Below are positions 23,328 through 31,807 of a stretch of 64,000 nucleotides of DNA, in pieces. The stretch's first letter is position 1, and each line of letters starts with the position of its first letter. A program made the position numbers and the translations under genes. Source of the DNA: JALYTZ01 sp036559125. GTDB taxonomy: Bacteria; Vulcanimicrobiota; Vulcanimicrobiia; Vulcanimicrobiales; Vulcanimicrobiaceae. The stretch is from assembly GCA_036559125.1 (NCBI GenBank), contig DATBTT010000002.1, positions 1 to 64,000 of the forward strand, in the 5' to 3' direction. The notes under the pieces were generated by a model. The model was not told where the DNA came from. It did not search any database and saw only the letters and a program-made list of their open reading frames with translations.

Positions 23328-25555
23328 TCGCGCGCCGCCTGCATATCGGAGGCGTCGTGCAGGGCGTCGGCTTTCGCCCGTTCGTCTTTCGATTGGCACG
23401 CGAGTTTCATATCCGCGGCTGGGTGTATAACGGCGAGCGCGGCGTCGAAATCCATGCCGAGGGCGATGCCGGTGCGCTGGAGGCATTCGCGCGCGCGATC
23501 GGCGAACGACCGCCGCCGGCAGCGCGCATCGCGTCCATCGAGTCGACCGCGTCGCAGGTCGAAGACTTCGCCGAATTCGAGATTCGCGCGAGCGAGAAAC
23601 AGGCCGGCCCGACGGTGCGAATCTCGCCGGACCTTCCGGTTTGCGATGCGTGCCTGCGCGAACTCTTCGATCCGCACGACCGGCGCTTTCAATATCCGTA
23701 CATCAACTGCACCGATTGTGGACCGCGGTACAGCATCATTCTCGGGTTGCCATACGACCGCCCGAACACGACGATGCGCGACTGGCCGATGTGCGAGGAT
23801 TGCAGCGCCGAATATCACGATCCCGGCAACCGCCGGTTCCACGCGCAACCGCTCGCGTGCGCCGTTTGCGGACCCAACGTCCGGCTTCAGGTTGCCGGGT
23901 CCGTTCGCTATCGCGCCACAGAAGCGATGCAGCAGGCGGCACGGCTGTTGCGCGATGGTTCGATTGTGGCGGTCAAGGGATTGGGGGGATATCATCTAGC
24001 GTGCGACGCGCGTAACGCCCGCGCCGTGGCCGCGCTGCGCGAACGCAAGTATCGCAAGGAGCGTCCCTTCGCCGTGATGGCGCGCGATTTGGAGGCGGCG
24101 CGCGAGTGCGTTGTGCTGGACGCGGATGCCATCGCGTTGCTAGGGTCGATTCGGCGCCCGATCGTCTTGGCGGAGGCGCGCTTCGAACTTGCGGGCATAG
24201 CGCCGGACAACCGGGAGCTCGGAATCATGCTTGCGTACACGCCGCTTCAGCATCTGCTCTATGCCTTCGGGGCGCCGGAACTGCTCGTGATGACGAGCGC
24301 CAACCGCTCGAGCGAACCTATCGCCTACACCGACACGGATGCGCTGGATCGGTTGGACGGTATCGCGGACGCATTCGTGATCGGCGAGCGCGAGATCGCG
24401 CGCAGGGTCGATGACTCCGTCGCGCGCGTCGCGCCCGCAGGCATGTCGGTTCTGCGGCATTCGCGCGGCTTCGCTCCGGAAGCGGTGGCGACGCTTCCAA
24501 CCAAACACCCGATTCTAGCAGTTGGCGCCGATCTAAAAAATGCCGTTACGCTCGTCGTTTCCGGAGAGGCTTTCTCCAGCCAGCATATCGGCGATCTCGA
24601 GCATTTCTCCGCGTTCGAGGCGTTTCGCGCGACGATCGCCGACATGTGTGCGATGTACGAAGTGCGGATGGAGGACGTGCTGATCGTGCACGACGCGCAT
24701 CCGGAGTATGCGTCGACGTTGCACGCATTAACGTTGCCCGGAAAACACGTTGCCGTGCAGCATCATCGCGCACACGTCGCGAGCGTGCTTGCCGAACGCG
24801 CGCAATGGGACGAGCCCGTCATTGGCGTCGCATTCGACGGTACGGGCTACGGGGACGACGGGAGCATCTGGGGCGGCGAGATATTCACCGGAAGCGTGCG
24901 GGCGGGTTTCCGGCGGGCGGCGCATTTGCGAATCGCGGCGCTTCCCGGCGGCGATGCCGCCGCGCGCTTTCCCGTGCAGGCCGCCGCCGGTTTTCTCGAA
25001 CAGATCGACGAGCTGCCCGATTTGACCGCAGCGCCGTTCGCGTTTCCGGCGGCGCGGTATCGTGGCGCGTCGGAACTCGCCCGCAAACGCGTTCGCACGT
25101 TTCCGACCTCGTCAATTGGGCGTTTGTTCGACACGGTCGCGGCGCTGCTAGGCTTTACGCGCGAGTCGACGTTCGAGGGGCAAGCGGCGATGTGGGTCGA
25201 GCATCTCGCGCGAAGCAGCGGTCCGGTCGCGGCGTACTCATTTCCAGTTCGCGACGCCGAGCTGGATTTTCGCCCGCTGCTTGCGGCAATAGTGCGCGAT
25301 CGCATACGCGGTCGCAGCGTGGACGAGATCGCGGCAGCCTTTCACGCGGCGATCGCCGATGCGATTTGCCAGGCGTGCGACACGTTGGAGCCACGCCACG
25401 TGGTCGTGTCGGGCGGCGTGTTTCAAAACACACTATTGCTCGAACTGCTCGCCGCGCGCATCGGCGACCGGCTGTGGACCAATACCGTCGTCCCAGCCAA
25501 CGACGGCGGCATAAGCCTAGGCCAGGCCGCAATTGCCGCTCTCACCGTGAGCTAA
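23306..25555 (+). CDS. hypF: Carbamoyltransferase HypF
   Basis: This 749-residue enzyme makes carbamoyl-AMP from carbamoyl phosphate and transfers the carbamoyl group to HypE for cyanide synthesis. All domains are seen in order. First is an acylphosphatase domain with VVQGVGFRPFV near residue 18. Next are two zinc fingers of the C-x2-C-x18-C-x2-C type (about residues 113-190). A YrdC-like domain follows (about 205-390). Last is a Kae1-like carbamoyltransferase domain with HHRAHVASV near residue 484, AFDGTGYGDDG and VVSGGVFQN near residue 698. The ATG at 23306 lies inside the preceding small gene. It closes the hydrogenase operon. Confidence 0.96.
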   Translation: MLRESVVIARRLHIGGVVQGVGFRPFVFRLAREFHIRGWVYNGERGVEIHAEGDAGALEAFARAIGERPPPAARIASIESTASQVEDFAEFEIRASEKQAGPTVRISPDLPVCDACLRELFDPHDRRFQYPYINCTDCGPRYSIILGLPYDRPNTTMRDWPMCEDCSAEYHDPGNRRFHAQPLACAVCGPNVRLQVAGSVRYRATEAMQQAARLLRDGSIVAVKGLGGYHLACDARNARAVAALRERKYRKERPFAVMARDLEAARECVVLDADAIALLGSIRRPIVLAEARFELAGIAPDNRELGIMLAYTPLQHLLYAFGAPELLVMTSANRSSEPIAYTDTDALDRLDGIADAFVIGEREIARRVDDSVARVAPAGMSVLRHSRGFAPEAVATLPTKHPILAVGADLKNAVTLVVSGEAFSSQHIGDLEHFSAFEAFRATIADMCAMYEVRMEDVLIVHDAHPEYASTLHALTLPGKHVAVQHHRAHVASVLAERAQWDEPVIGVAFDGTGYGDDGSIWGGEIFTGSVRAGFRRAAHLRIAALPGGDAAARFPVQAAAGFLEQIDELPDLTAAPFAFPAARYRGASELARKRVRTFPTSSIGRLFDTVAALLGFTRESTFEGQAAMWVEHLARSSGPVAAYSFPVRDAELDFRPLLAAIVRDRIRGRSVDEIAAAFHAAIADAICQACDTLEPRHVVVSGGVFQNTLLLELLAARIGDRLWTNTVVPANDGGISLGQAAIAALTVS

Positions 25556-25582
25556 CCCTCCCGTCAGGCCCACCGCCAACGG

Positions 25583-26785
25583 CTAGATCGGCGCTCCGAA
25601 ATACGGGAAGGCGCTCGTAACGCCGCGGTCGTCGGGGGGTACGTGATTGCTGGTCAAGCATGCGGTTTCGTGCCCGTCGTCGGGCGCAAGCCCGAGTTTG
25701 GCAACCGCGTTTCCGAAGACAGCCTGTAGCGACGGGTCGATCACAACCGTCGAAGGTCCGCGTCCGCCAAAATTGCCGGCTTTGGTTTCGACGCCGAGAT
25801 ACCCCGCAGGCGCGTGCTTTGAAAGATCCGCAGCCAACTCGTCAGGTATCAGAACGTGTTGGAGAACCTTGGCTGTCGCCATGGAGCGGCCGGCGCCGTT
25901 GGGTGGCTTTGCGGTCGTAAACGAAACGATCGAATCGGCAAGCAACGTGTCGTTCCAAGGCGGGTTGCGATTTGTCGCGTCGTGGTTTTTGAACGCTTCG
26001 AAGGTTTCTTTAACGGCCGGTCGAGCCGTGCGCTCGATCTGCGTGTAGCGGCCGCCACTACCCGGCAGAGACGTCGTCGCGTACACATGGATGACGCCGA
26101 GTCTTCCGCCCGGCCCCGCAAGCATCGTTCGCGGTAACTCGGCGACGAGCGAAAGTACGTTGTAGTCGATGAAGAAATCTCTTCCAGGATTGCGGAAGCA
26201 CGTAGCGCTCGGGGGAGGGACGCCGGTGCCGGGGTCGTGATAAAAGTCGTTACGATCCGGGATGAGTTTCAAGAGTTGCGCGAGATCGAGGAAGAACGGA
26301 TCCTTGCGCGGTCCGCCGAAAACCTCAACGCCGTTGTGAAACTTGACGTCTTTATCGAACGCGAACGACTGCGGCCGGCCGACCCACTGCGATTGCGTAC
26401 CGGCCATCGCGGGCGCGGCGGGTCCGTACATTACGAGATGCTGGTGACCCGGTCCACCGACGGCCCGGAATTGAACGACCTTGTTCTCTTTCGATCCGCC
26501 CGTCGTGTTGATCTTGAATTGATACATGACGTCCGGATCGAAGTAATAGCCGCCGGCCATGTTGCGCGGGATGAGCGCGTGGATATCCATCGCCAACACG
26601 ACGTTGCGCGGATTGGCTGCGGGGAAAACGAAAACGTCGGTTATGTCGGCGCCCGGCCGGGACACGACGTTGGGAGTCTCTTGATGGTCCGAACCGATGA
26701 CGGGACGCCCGGCATACGTCGTTACTACGATCGCCAGCAACACCATGGCGGTCACCGAGGCCAAAAGTGTGAGAAGTCTGTTCAT
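25583..26785 (-). CDS. DUF4331 exported protein
   Basis: The protein has 400 residues. The N-terminus (about 1-26) is a signal peptide or single anchor. It is followed by SDHQETPNVVSRPGADITDVFVFP, the hallmark start of DUF4331, an exported beta-rich family of unknown function. Other conserved-looking segments are FKINTTGGS, a GHQHLVMYG stretch and GRDFFIDYNVLSLVAELP. The C-terminal cysteine pair near residue 380 is isolated. A GGAG site precedes the start at 26785. It is convergent with hypF, leaving only 27 bases, so it is not part of that operon. Confidence 0.8.
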   Translation of the reverse strand: MNRLLTLLASVTAMVLLAIVVTTYAGRPVIGSDHQETPNVVSRPGADITDVFVFPAANPRNVVLAMDIHALIPRNMAGGYYFDPDVMYQFKINTTGGSKENKVVQFRAVGGPGHQHLVMYGPAAPAMAGTQSQWVGRPQSFAFDKDVKFHNGVEVFGGPRKDPFFLDLAQLLKLIPDRNDFYHDPGTGVPPPSATCFRNPGRDFFIDYNVLSLVAELPRTMLAGPGGRLGVIHVYATTSLPGSGGRYTQIERTARPAVKETFEAFKNHDATNRNPPWNDTLLADSIVSFTTAKPPNGAGRSMATAKVLQHVLIPDELAADLSKHAPAGYLGVETKAGNFGGRGPSTVVIDPSLQAVFGNAVAKLGLAPDDGHETACLTSNHVPPDDRGVTSAFPYFGAPI

Positions 26786-26934
26786 CAAATCTCCAGCGTG
26801 CGAAGCTGCGCGAGATTTCGCTCGCGGCGAGTGCCCGTCAACGCCGTGGAAGCGCGAGCGGATTCGAAAAAACTCGTGAACGTCGCGAAATAACCTAGCA
26901 GGCAAACGTCAGGCAGCGCAAGCCGGGACTCCAC

Positions 26935-26956
26935 CCTTCGACAGGCTCAGGGTGAC
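26935..26956. repeat. 22-bp scattered repeat, copy 4
   Basis: Plus-strand orientation with AGGGTGAC at the end. It forms an imperfectly spaced inverted pair with copy 5 (26989-27010), separated by 32 bases, in the 267-base region between two minus-strand genes. Confidence 0.85.
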
Positions 26957-26988
26957 AGGCGGCGCGCTACTGGGGCAGGGGACCCCCC

Positions 26989-27045
26989 GTCATCCTGAGC
27001 CTGTCGAAGGACGAGCCTGTCGAACGGACGAGCCTGTCGAACGGC
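26989..27045. repeat. 22-bp repeat copy 5 with short tandem extension
   Basis: A full copy in the opposite orientation at 26989-27010 is followed by two further partial copies. GAGCCTGTCGAA occurs at about 26997, 27013 and 27030, a 16-17 base period. It lies just downstream of the stop of the SHExxE-motif gene. The rest of the 26786-27052 intergenic stretch holds nothing else I can identify. Confidence 0.8.
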
Positions 27046-27052
27046 ACGTACT

Positions 27053-27973
27053 TCATTGTAACGGTTCGGGCGATGCGGCTTGCGCCAGGCAATACGTCGC
27101 ACCGTTGGTGGTGACGTCGTCGTACTTGGAATAGATGCGCTGCACGGTCCACGAATTCGAGCCGGCAGTTATGGTATCGCTTTTCCCGTTGCAGATGTCG
27201 CCGTTTTCGCCGTTTTGCGGATCGTACCAGGCATTGAGCTGCGGATCGGTGACCATTTCCGCGAACTCATGACTGCTCACTTGCGTGCGCCGTTGTTCTT
27301 GCGTCGCGCTAAGGTGAAGCGAACAACCGGAGTCGCCCGTAGGACATGACGATTGAAGACAGGCGTCCGTCAATGCGGGGACGACTGCATAGTAAAATGG
27401 GTTGCCCTTCGCGGTCGTAAAGAAGTCGTGAAAGCCGAACGCAGTGTCGCCGGTCGGTTCGCACATCACGATGCCGAGGCCGCTGTCTTTGACTTCGATC
27501 GATTCATCCAAGAAAATCATCAGCATGTCGGACGCGTTCGCCGGCGGGGGTTCGGGGATCGTTCCGGCGCCGATCGCGCTTTGAATCGCCGACTCGATTG
27601 CGGTGTTGGTCAGCTGGCCCGAAAGGCTCGCAATCGTCGACGTACCGGTGACACCGGAAGGGTCCTTTCCCGTGCCGGCGCCATATTGCGCCAACACGTT
27701 CATGAAGCCGCTATCGAGCAGATCTGCGCAGAATTGGTTCAGCCGGGTGGCTGCCGCCTTTTGCGCGGCGCCGGCTTGCCATGATGCTCCCCAGAAGCTC
27801 GTGAAAAGTCGAGGGCTCGTGACGACCGGGCCGCCGTTATTGACGAAGTTCGGATAGGCACCGCCGGTGGACGCTGGGCGAGCGACCATTCGCTGCGCTC
27901 CATAGAGCACGCGGCCGCGGTTGCGGGCGCTCACTCCGCCGTAGGCTTCTCGCGAGGTGATCGATCGTTCCAT
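27053..27973 (-). CDS. Unknown protein with SHExxE metal-site-like motif
   Basis: The protein has 306 residues with no clear signal peptide from the chosen ATG (good GGAGAG ribosome-binding site). The N-terminal half has PNFVNNGGPVVTSPRLFTSFWG. The C-terminal half has VSSHEFAEMVTDPQLNAWYD followed by ENGDICNG. The His-Glu-x-x-Glu arrangement with the following TDP, Asn-Ala-Trp and Asp-Ile-Cys resembles a conserved block in EXORDIUM/phosphate-induced-1-like and related bacterial proteins. It could be a metal site, but catalysis is not shown. Several Cys suggest an exported location. The downstream repeat cluster begins at its stop. Confidence 0.6.
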   Translation of the reverse strand: MERSITSREAYGGVSARNRGRVLYGAQRMVARPASTGGAYPNFVNNGGPVVTSPRLFTSFWGASWQAGAAQKAAATRLNQFCADLLDSGFMNVLAQYGAGTGKDPSGVTGTSTIASLSGQLTNTAIESAIQSAIGAGTIPEPPPANASDMLMIFLDESIEVKDSGLGIVMCEPTGDTAFGFHDFFTTAKGNPFYYAVVPALTDACLQSSCPTGDSGCSLHLSATQEQRRTQVSSHEFAEMVTDPQLNAWYDPQNGENGDICNGKSDTITAGSNSWTVQRIYSKYDDVTTNGATYCLAQAASPEPLQ

Positions 27974-28031
27974 TGTTTCTCTCCCGTACCCGTACCGGAT
28001 GTTCGTACCCGTCCGGGGTACTCTTTAGAGC

Positions 28032-28577
28032 ATGTCGAGTTTTGAGAGTGCCGTGAGGCTGATCGCGCAGTGGCTGCTCATCGTTCCGGCCCTGATAATG
28101 CTGTGGAGCATCGCGAGCCGTAAGAAATGGCGAGTTGACGTTCTGGAAGCCGTCGTCTCCGGCGCACTAACGATCCTCTTGGTGAAGATCGCGGGCGCAT
28201 CGTACTTTCACGCCCGACCGTTCGTCGAGTTCGGTATGGTACCGCTCGTGCCGCACGTTGCCGACAACGGATTTCCATCCGATCATCTCGCTGCGTGCGG
28301 ATTGGCGATCGGCTACTTGTGGAAACGCAATTTGTTCGCAGTCGCTGCGGTGATCCTATGTGCGGGCGCGATTGGTGCGGCGCGCGTTCTCGCCGAGTTG
28401 CATTGGCCGGCAGACATCGCTGCCGGCCTCGCTTTGGGAATCGTTGCCGCGATCCTCGGACGGCTCATCGTCGGATTAGCGGTCCGTTACACGGGCTCTC
28501 ATCGTCGAGCGGATGCGTACGAATCGGCGGACGCTTTTACCAGCGGCAACGATGCGGTGGAACCCGAAGCGGTTTAA
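28032..28577 (+). CDS. PAP2-family membrane phosphatase
   Basis: This 181-residue membrane protein has about five helices and the PAP2 phosphatase signature. GFPSDHLAACG near residue 83 is motif 2. RVLAELHWPADIAAGLALG near residue 118 is motif 3 with the catalytic His. A motif-1-like HARPFVEFG precedes them, although it lacks the usual Lys-x6-Arg-Pro beginning. The size and layout fit undecaprenyl pyrophosphate phosphatase (BcrC-like) or a lipid phosphatase. It would act on the outer face of the inner membrane in lipid-carrier recycling. The charged 30-residue C-tail is unusual. Confidence 0.8.
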   Translation: MSSFESAVRLIAQWLLIVPALIMLWSIASRKKWRVDVLEAVVSGALTILLVKIAGASYFHARPFVEFGMVPLVPHVADNGFPSDHLAACGLAIGYLWKRNLFAVAAVILCAGAIGAARVLAELHWPADIAAGLALGIVAAILGRLIVGLAVRYTGSHRRADAYESADAFTSGNDAVEPEAV

Positions 28578-28631
28578 CGCCGTAGGGGTCGCGCATGGCG
28601 GGAATCCAGGATGGCGGCGCTACGGGCCCCT

Positions 28632-28640
28632 TGCTATATT
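28632..28640 (+). promoter_or_regulatory. Extended -10 element abutting a GTG start
   Basis: TGCTATATT has the TG-n-TATATT form of an extended -10. With the usual 6-7 base gap, transcription would begin at about 28647, exactly the GTG start of the following FAD oxidoreductase, so a leaderless mRNA is possible. The matching -35 position (28612-28617) is poor. Confidence 0.4.
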
Positions 28641-28646
28641 CAGTGG

Positions 28647-30161
28647 GTGGAGAGGGCGTACGACGTCGTCGTGGTCGGCGGCGGGCATAATGGATTGGCG
28701 TGCGGCGCCATACTCGCAAAGTCGGGTTTGTCGGTCGCGATTTTCGAACGCAGCGAATGTCTCGGTGGAACGGCGGTCAGCGAACGCGTTTGGAGCGGCT
28801 ACACGCTCTCGACGGCCTCGTACGTGTGCACCTTGCTCGACCCTTGGCTCATTCACGAGTTGGACTTACACGCCTACGGATACGACGCGTATAGAAAAGA
28901 CCCGGCTACGTTCAACGTCCTCGCGGACGGGCGTTCGCTACTGCTCGGCGCGGACGACGACGCCAACGCGCGCGAAATCTCCGCGTTCGATCCAAGCGAC
29001 GTCGCCGGATTTCGCGAGCTGGACCGCGTCACCCGGGAACTCGGAAGCGCACTCTTCGAAACGTTTTCGGACGACGAGCCGTCCTTCGGGCGCTTTCCGC
29101 AGGCAACGCGCGACGTGCTGTGCGGATCGGTGGCGAGTCTCGTCGAGCGGTACGTTCGCACGCCGGTGCTTGCGGCGGCGGTTGCAACCGACGGAATCAT
29201 CGGCACGTTCCTCGGGCCGCGCAACCTCGGCACCGGGTACGTCCTCGCTCACCATTATGCCGGGCGCGCGTTAGGCGCGCAGGGAGCCTGGGGATACGTT
29301 CGCGGCGGGATGGGCGCGATCTCGCAGGCCCTCGCCTCGGTCGCGCGGTCGTACGGTGCTTCGATCTTCGCAGGAACGCCTGTGAGTCGCATCACCGTGC
29401 GTGACGGCATTGCCGACGGCATCGCGCTTGCCGACGGTTCCGAAATTCGCGCGCGCGTCGTGGCCTCGAACGCGCACCCTCGCACCACGTACGTCGATTT
29501 AGTCGGCGAAGCATTGTTGGACGCAGGAACATTGCAAAAACTGCGCGGCTGGAAGAGCGTCGGTCCGTCGCTAAAACTCAACCTCGCGCTCGGTGAATTG
29601 CCGAACTTCACCGCACGTCCCGGCACGGAGCCTCAATCGCACCATCGCGCTACGATTCATGTGGCGCCGTCGCTGGACTACTTGCAGCGCGCGTACGAGG
29701 ATGCGGCCGGGGGCGGCGTTTCTGCAGAACCGATGCTCGAGTGCTTCATGCAGACGCCGACGGATCCGTCGCTGGCGCCACCCGGCAAACACATTCTCTC
29801 GGTTTTTGCCCAATATTATCCGTACGATCGGCCGGACGGCTGGGGCGACTCTCAACGTGCGGCGGCTGCGGATCAAATCATCGGCATGCTCGCTCGATAC
29901 GCTCCGAATATTCCAAACGCGATCGAAGAGCGGCAACTCTTGAGCTCCGTCGATCTCGAAGCGCGATTCGGAATCGTGGGCGGGCACATCTTTCACGGCG
30001 AGTTGCTGCCGGATCAAATCTACGAGAATCGTTTTTCCACGAAGGCGCCGGTCGCCAATTTGTATCTCTGCGGATCCGGCGCCCACCCCGGCGGTTGCGT
30101 GAGCGGATTCCCGGGCAAGCGGGCCGCCCGCGCAATCCTCGCGCAGATGGCGGCGTCGTGA
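28647..30161 (+). CDS. FAD-dependent oxidoreductase, phytoene-desaturase/PYROXD2-like
   Basis: The protein has 504 residues. The N-terminal Rossmann motif VVVVGGGHNGLACGA is followed by SVAIFERSECLGGTAVSE. The C-terminal FAD-binding end reads GSGAHPGGCVSGFPGKRAA. The overall pattern (a GGTA loop after the dinucleotide motif and the HPGGxVxGxPG end) places it in the carotenoid isomerase/phytoene dehydrogenase superfamily, closest in feel to PYROXD2-like proteins. The substrate is unknown. The start used is GTG at 28647; an ATG at 28611 is also possible. It begins a four-gene run, with the next gene overlapping by four bases. Confidence 0.85.
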   Translation: MERAYDVVVVGGGHNGLACGAILAKSGLSVAIFERSECLGGTAVSERVWSGYTLSTASYVCTLLDPWLIHELDLHAYGYDAYRKDPATFNVLADGRSLLLGADDDANAREISAFDPSDVAGFRELDRVTRELGSALFETFSDDEPSFGRFPQATRDVLCGSVASLVERYVRTPVLAAAVATDGIIGTFLGPRNLGTGYVLAHHYAGRALGAQGAWGYVRGGMGAISQALASVARSYGASIFAGTPVSRITVRDGIADGIALADGSEIRARVVASNAHPRTTYVDLVGEALLDAGTLQKLRGWKSVGPSLKLNLALGELPNFTARPGTEPQSHHRATIHVAPSLDYLQRAYEDAAGGGVSAEPMLECFMQTPTDPSLAPPGKHILSVFAQYYPYDRPDGWGDSQRAAAADQIIGMLARYAPNIPNAIEERQLLSSVDLEARFGIVGGHIFHGELLPDQIYENRFSTKAPVANLYLCGSGAHPGGCVSGFPGKRAARAILAQMAAS

Positions 30162-31792
30162 ACGCCACTCGCGCGCGATCGTTGGCATCGATCGCATTGC
30201 TCGTGGCGATGGCGATGACGATGACCGGCTGCACCCGCGGGACCGTCGGCGGCTCTCGCGACGTACTCGTGATCGCGCAGCAATGGGAACCGATGTCCCT
30301 CAACCCCGCTCTCGAAAATGGAACGTCGGCGACGGAGTGGGGACTTCTTTTATTCTCGTACCTCGTGAAATACGACGATCGCGGGCGGCTGGTAACCGAC
30401 GTCGCTACCGAGATTCCGTCGCTTCGCAACGGCGGCATCAGCGCGGACGGCCTGACCATTACCTACCATTTGCATGGAGGGATTCGGTTTGCCGATGGCC
30501 GGCCGCTGACCGCGCAAGACTGCGTGTGGTCGATCGACGCCATAAACAATCCGCGCAACAACGTCCAGAGCCGGTTCGGGTACGACGCAGTCGAAAGCGC
30601 GCGAGCTCCGAACGCCACCACCCTGGTCCTGCGCCTCAAGCATCCGTTTGCGCCGCTCATATCCGTCGTTCTTGCGCCGCAAGGATTCCCGATTTTACCC
30701 CGGCATCTCCTGGAACGGTATCCGGATATCAACCACGTCGCCTTCAATGCGCTACCGGTCGGTTCCGGACCATACGTGGTTAGCCGTTGGTATCACGGCG
30801 ACCGGGTCGTCTTGCAAGCCAACCCGCAGTATTGGCGCGGCAGACCCGCTATTTCGAGTCTCGTAATCCGGTTCGTCGCGGATCCGCAAACCGCGATAAA
30901 CCTGTTGCAAACGCACGAAGCCGACGGCTATTTCAACGAGCAAAGTTATGCGGACTATCCGATTTTGCAAGGGCTCACGGGATATCGCGTGACGAGTACG
31001 CCGCAAAACGCCGTGGGCGCGATAATCTTCAACACGCGCGACCCGGTGACCGCGGATCCGCGCGTTCGCATGGCACTCGCCGAGGCCATCGATATCAAAA
31101 CGGTGGTTGCCAAGACATATCGCGGCGCGCTGCGCAGTGGCGGCGCCGGTCGCGGTCTCTTTTTGTGGGCGTACGATCCGCGCAGCTATCCCGATATTCC
31201 ATACGATCCGGGCGGCGCCCGGCGCTTGCTGGACGAATCGGGGTGGAAGCTCGGGAACGACGGCGTGCGTCATAAGGATGGCCGCTCGTTGACCGCGTCG
31301 TTCATCCTTCAAGCGCAAACTCCGGGAGATGTGACCATCGGCGACAACGTGGCGCAATACGAACGTGCCGTCGGCGTGCGCGTCTTGCTAAAGCAATTCA
31401 ATATCACGCAATTCGTCGCTCCCTCTACCCTTGGCGGTCCGGTCTACGGCGGAAAATTTCAAATGGCGCTCTACCCTTTCGAGAACGGCGACGATCCCGA
31501 CACGACCGACCAATTCGCATGCAGTAACGTCCCGCCGAACGGATACAACAAATCGCGTTTCTGCGACCCGCAAGCCGACGTACTGCTACGCGCGGGTGTA
31601 CGTACCTACGATCGAGCGAAACGTAAGGCGCTGTACTCGAAATTGGAAGCGCTGCTCTATCGCAAACTGCCGATCGCTTTACTCTACCAAACCCGCCAGG
31701 TAAACACGTTCACGCAGAGGCTCCACGGACAGAGCACGTCACTTTCAGGAGCGTTCTGGAACGTTGGAGCTTGGCGGCTCTCACCACGGTAA
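30158..31792 (+). CDS. ABC transporter substrate-binding lipoprotein, SBP family 5
   Basis: This 544-residue exported lipoprotein has a signal segment followed by MTGC as lipobox (Cys near residue 23). The mature domain has the family 5 (peptide/nickel/oligopeptide) pattern: a start like LVIAQQWEPMSLNPALENG, GGIRFADGRPLTAQDCVWSI near residue 111, and LPVGSGPYVVSRW near residue 198. The DPRVRMALAEAID segment is near residue 301. No permease or ATPase genes are next to it, so it is an orphan binding protein in this window. Peptide binding would suit the cyanophycinase and asparaginase genes that follow. The GTG start overlaps the upstream TGA. Confidence 0.88.
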   Translation: MNATRARSLASIALLVAMAMTMTGCTRGTVGGSRDVLVIAQQWEPMSLNPALENGTSATEWGLLLFSYLVKYDDRGRLVTDVATEIPSLRNGGISADGLTITYHLHGGIRFADGRPLTAQDCVWSIDAINNPRNNVQSRFGYDAVESARAPNATTLVLRLKHPFAPLISVVLAPQGFPILPRHLLERYPDINHVAFNALPVGSGPYVVSRWYHGDRVVLQANPQYWRGRPAISSLVIRFVADPQTAINLLQTHEADGYFNEQSYADYPILQGLTGYRVTSTPQNAVGAIIFNTRDPVTADPRVRMALAEAIDIKTVVAKTYRGALRSGGAGRGLFLWAYDPRSYPDIPYDPGGARRLLDESGWKLGNDGVRHKDGRSLTASFILQAQTPGDVTIGDNVAQYERAVGVRVLLKQFNITQFVAPSTLGGPVYGGKFQMALYPFENGDDPDTTDQFACSNVPPNGYNKSRFCDPQADVLLRAGVRTYDRAKRKALYSKLEALLYRKLPIALLYQTRQVNTFTQRLHGQSTSLSGAFWNVGAWRLSPR

Positions 31793-31807
31793 AGGGGACC
31801 GAAAAAG

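Noticed and set aside
26989..27045. Short tandem units considered as a CRISPR array
   Set aside because: Units are 16-17 bases, nearly contiguous and with no spacers, and the sequence is a scattered repeat found elsewhere in the window. No cas genes are present.
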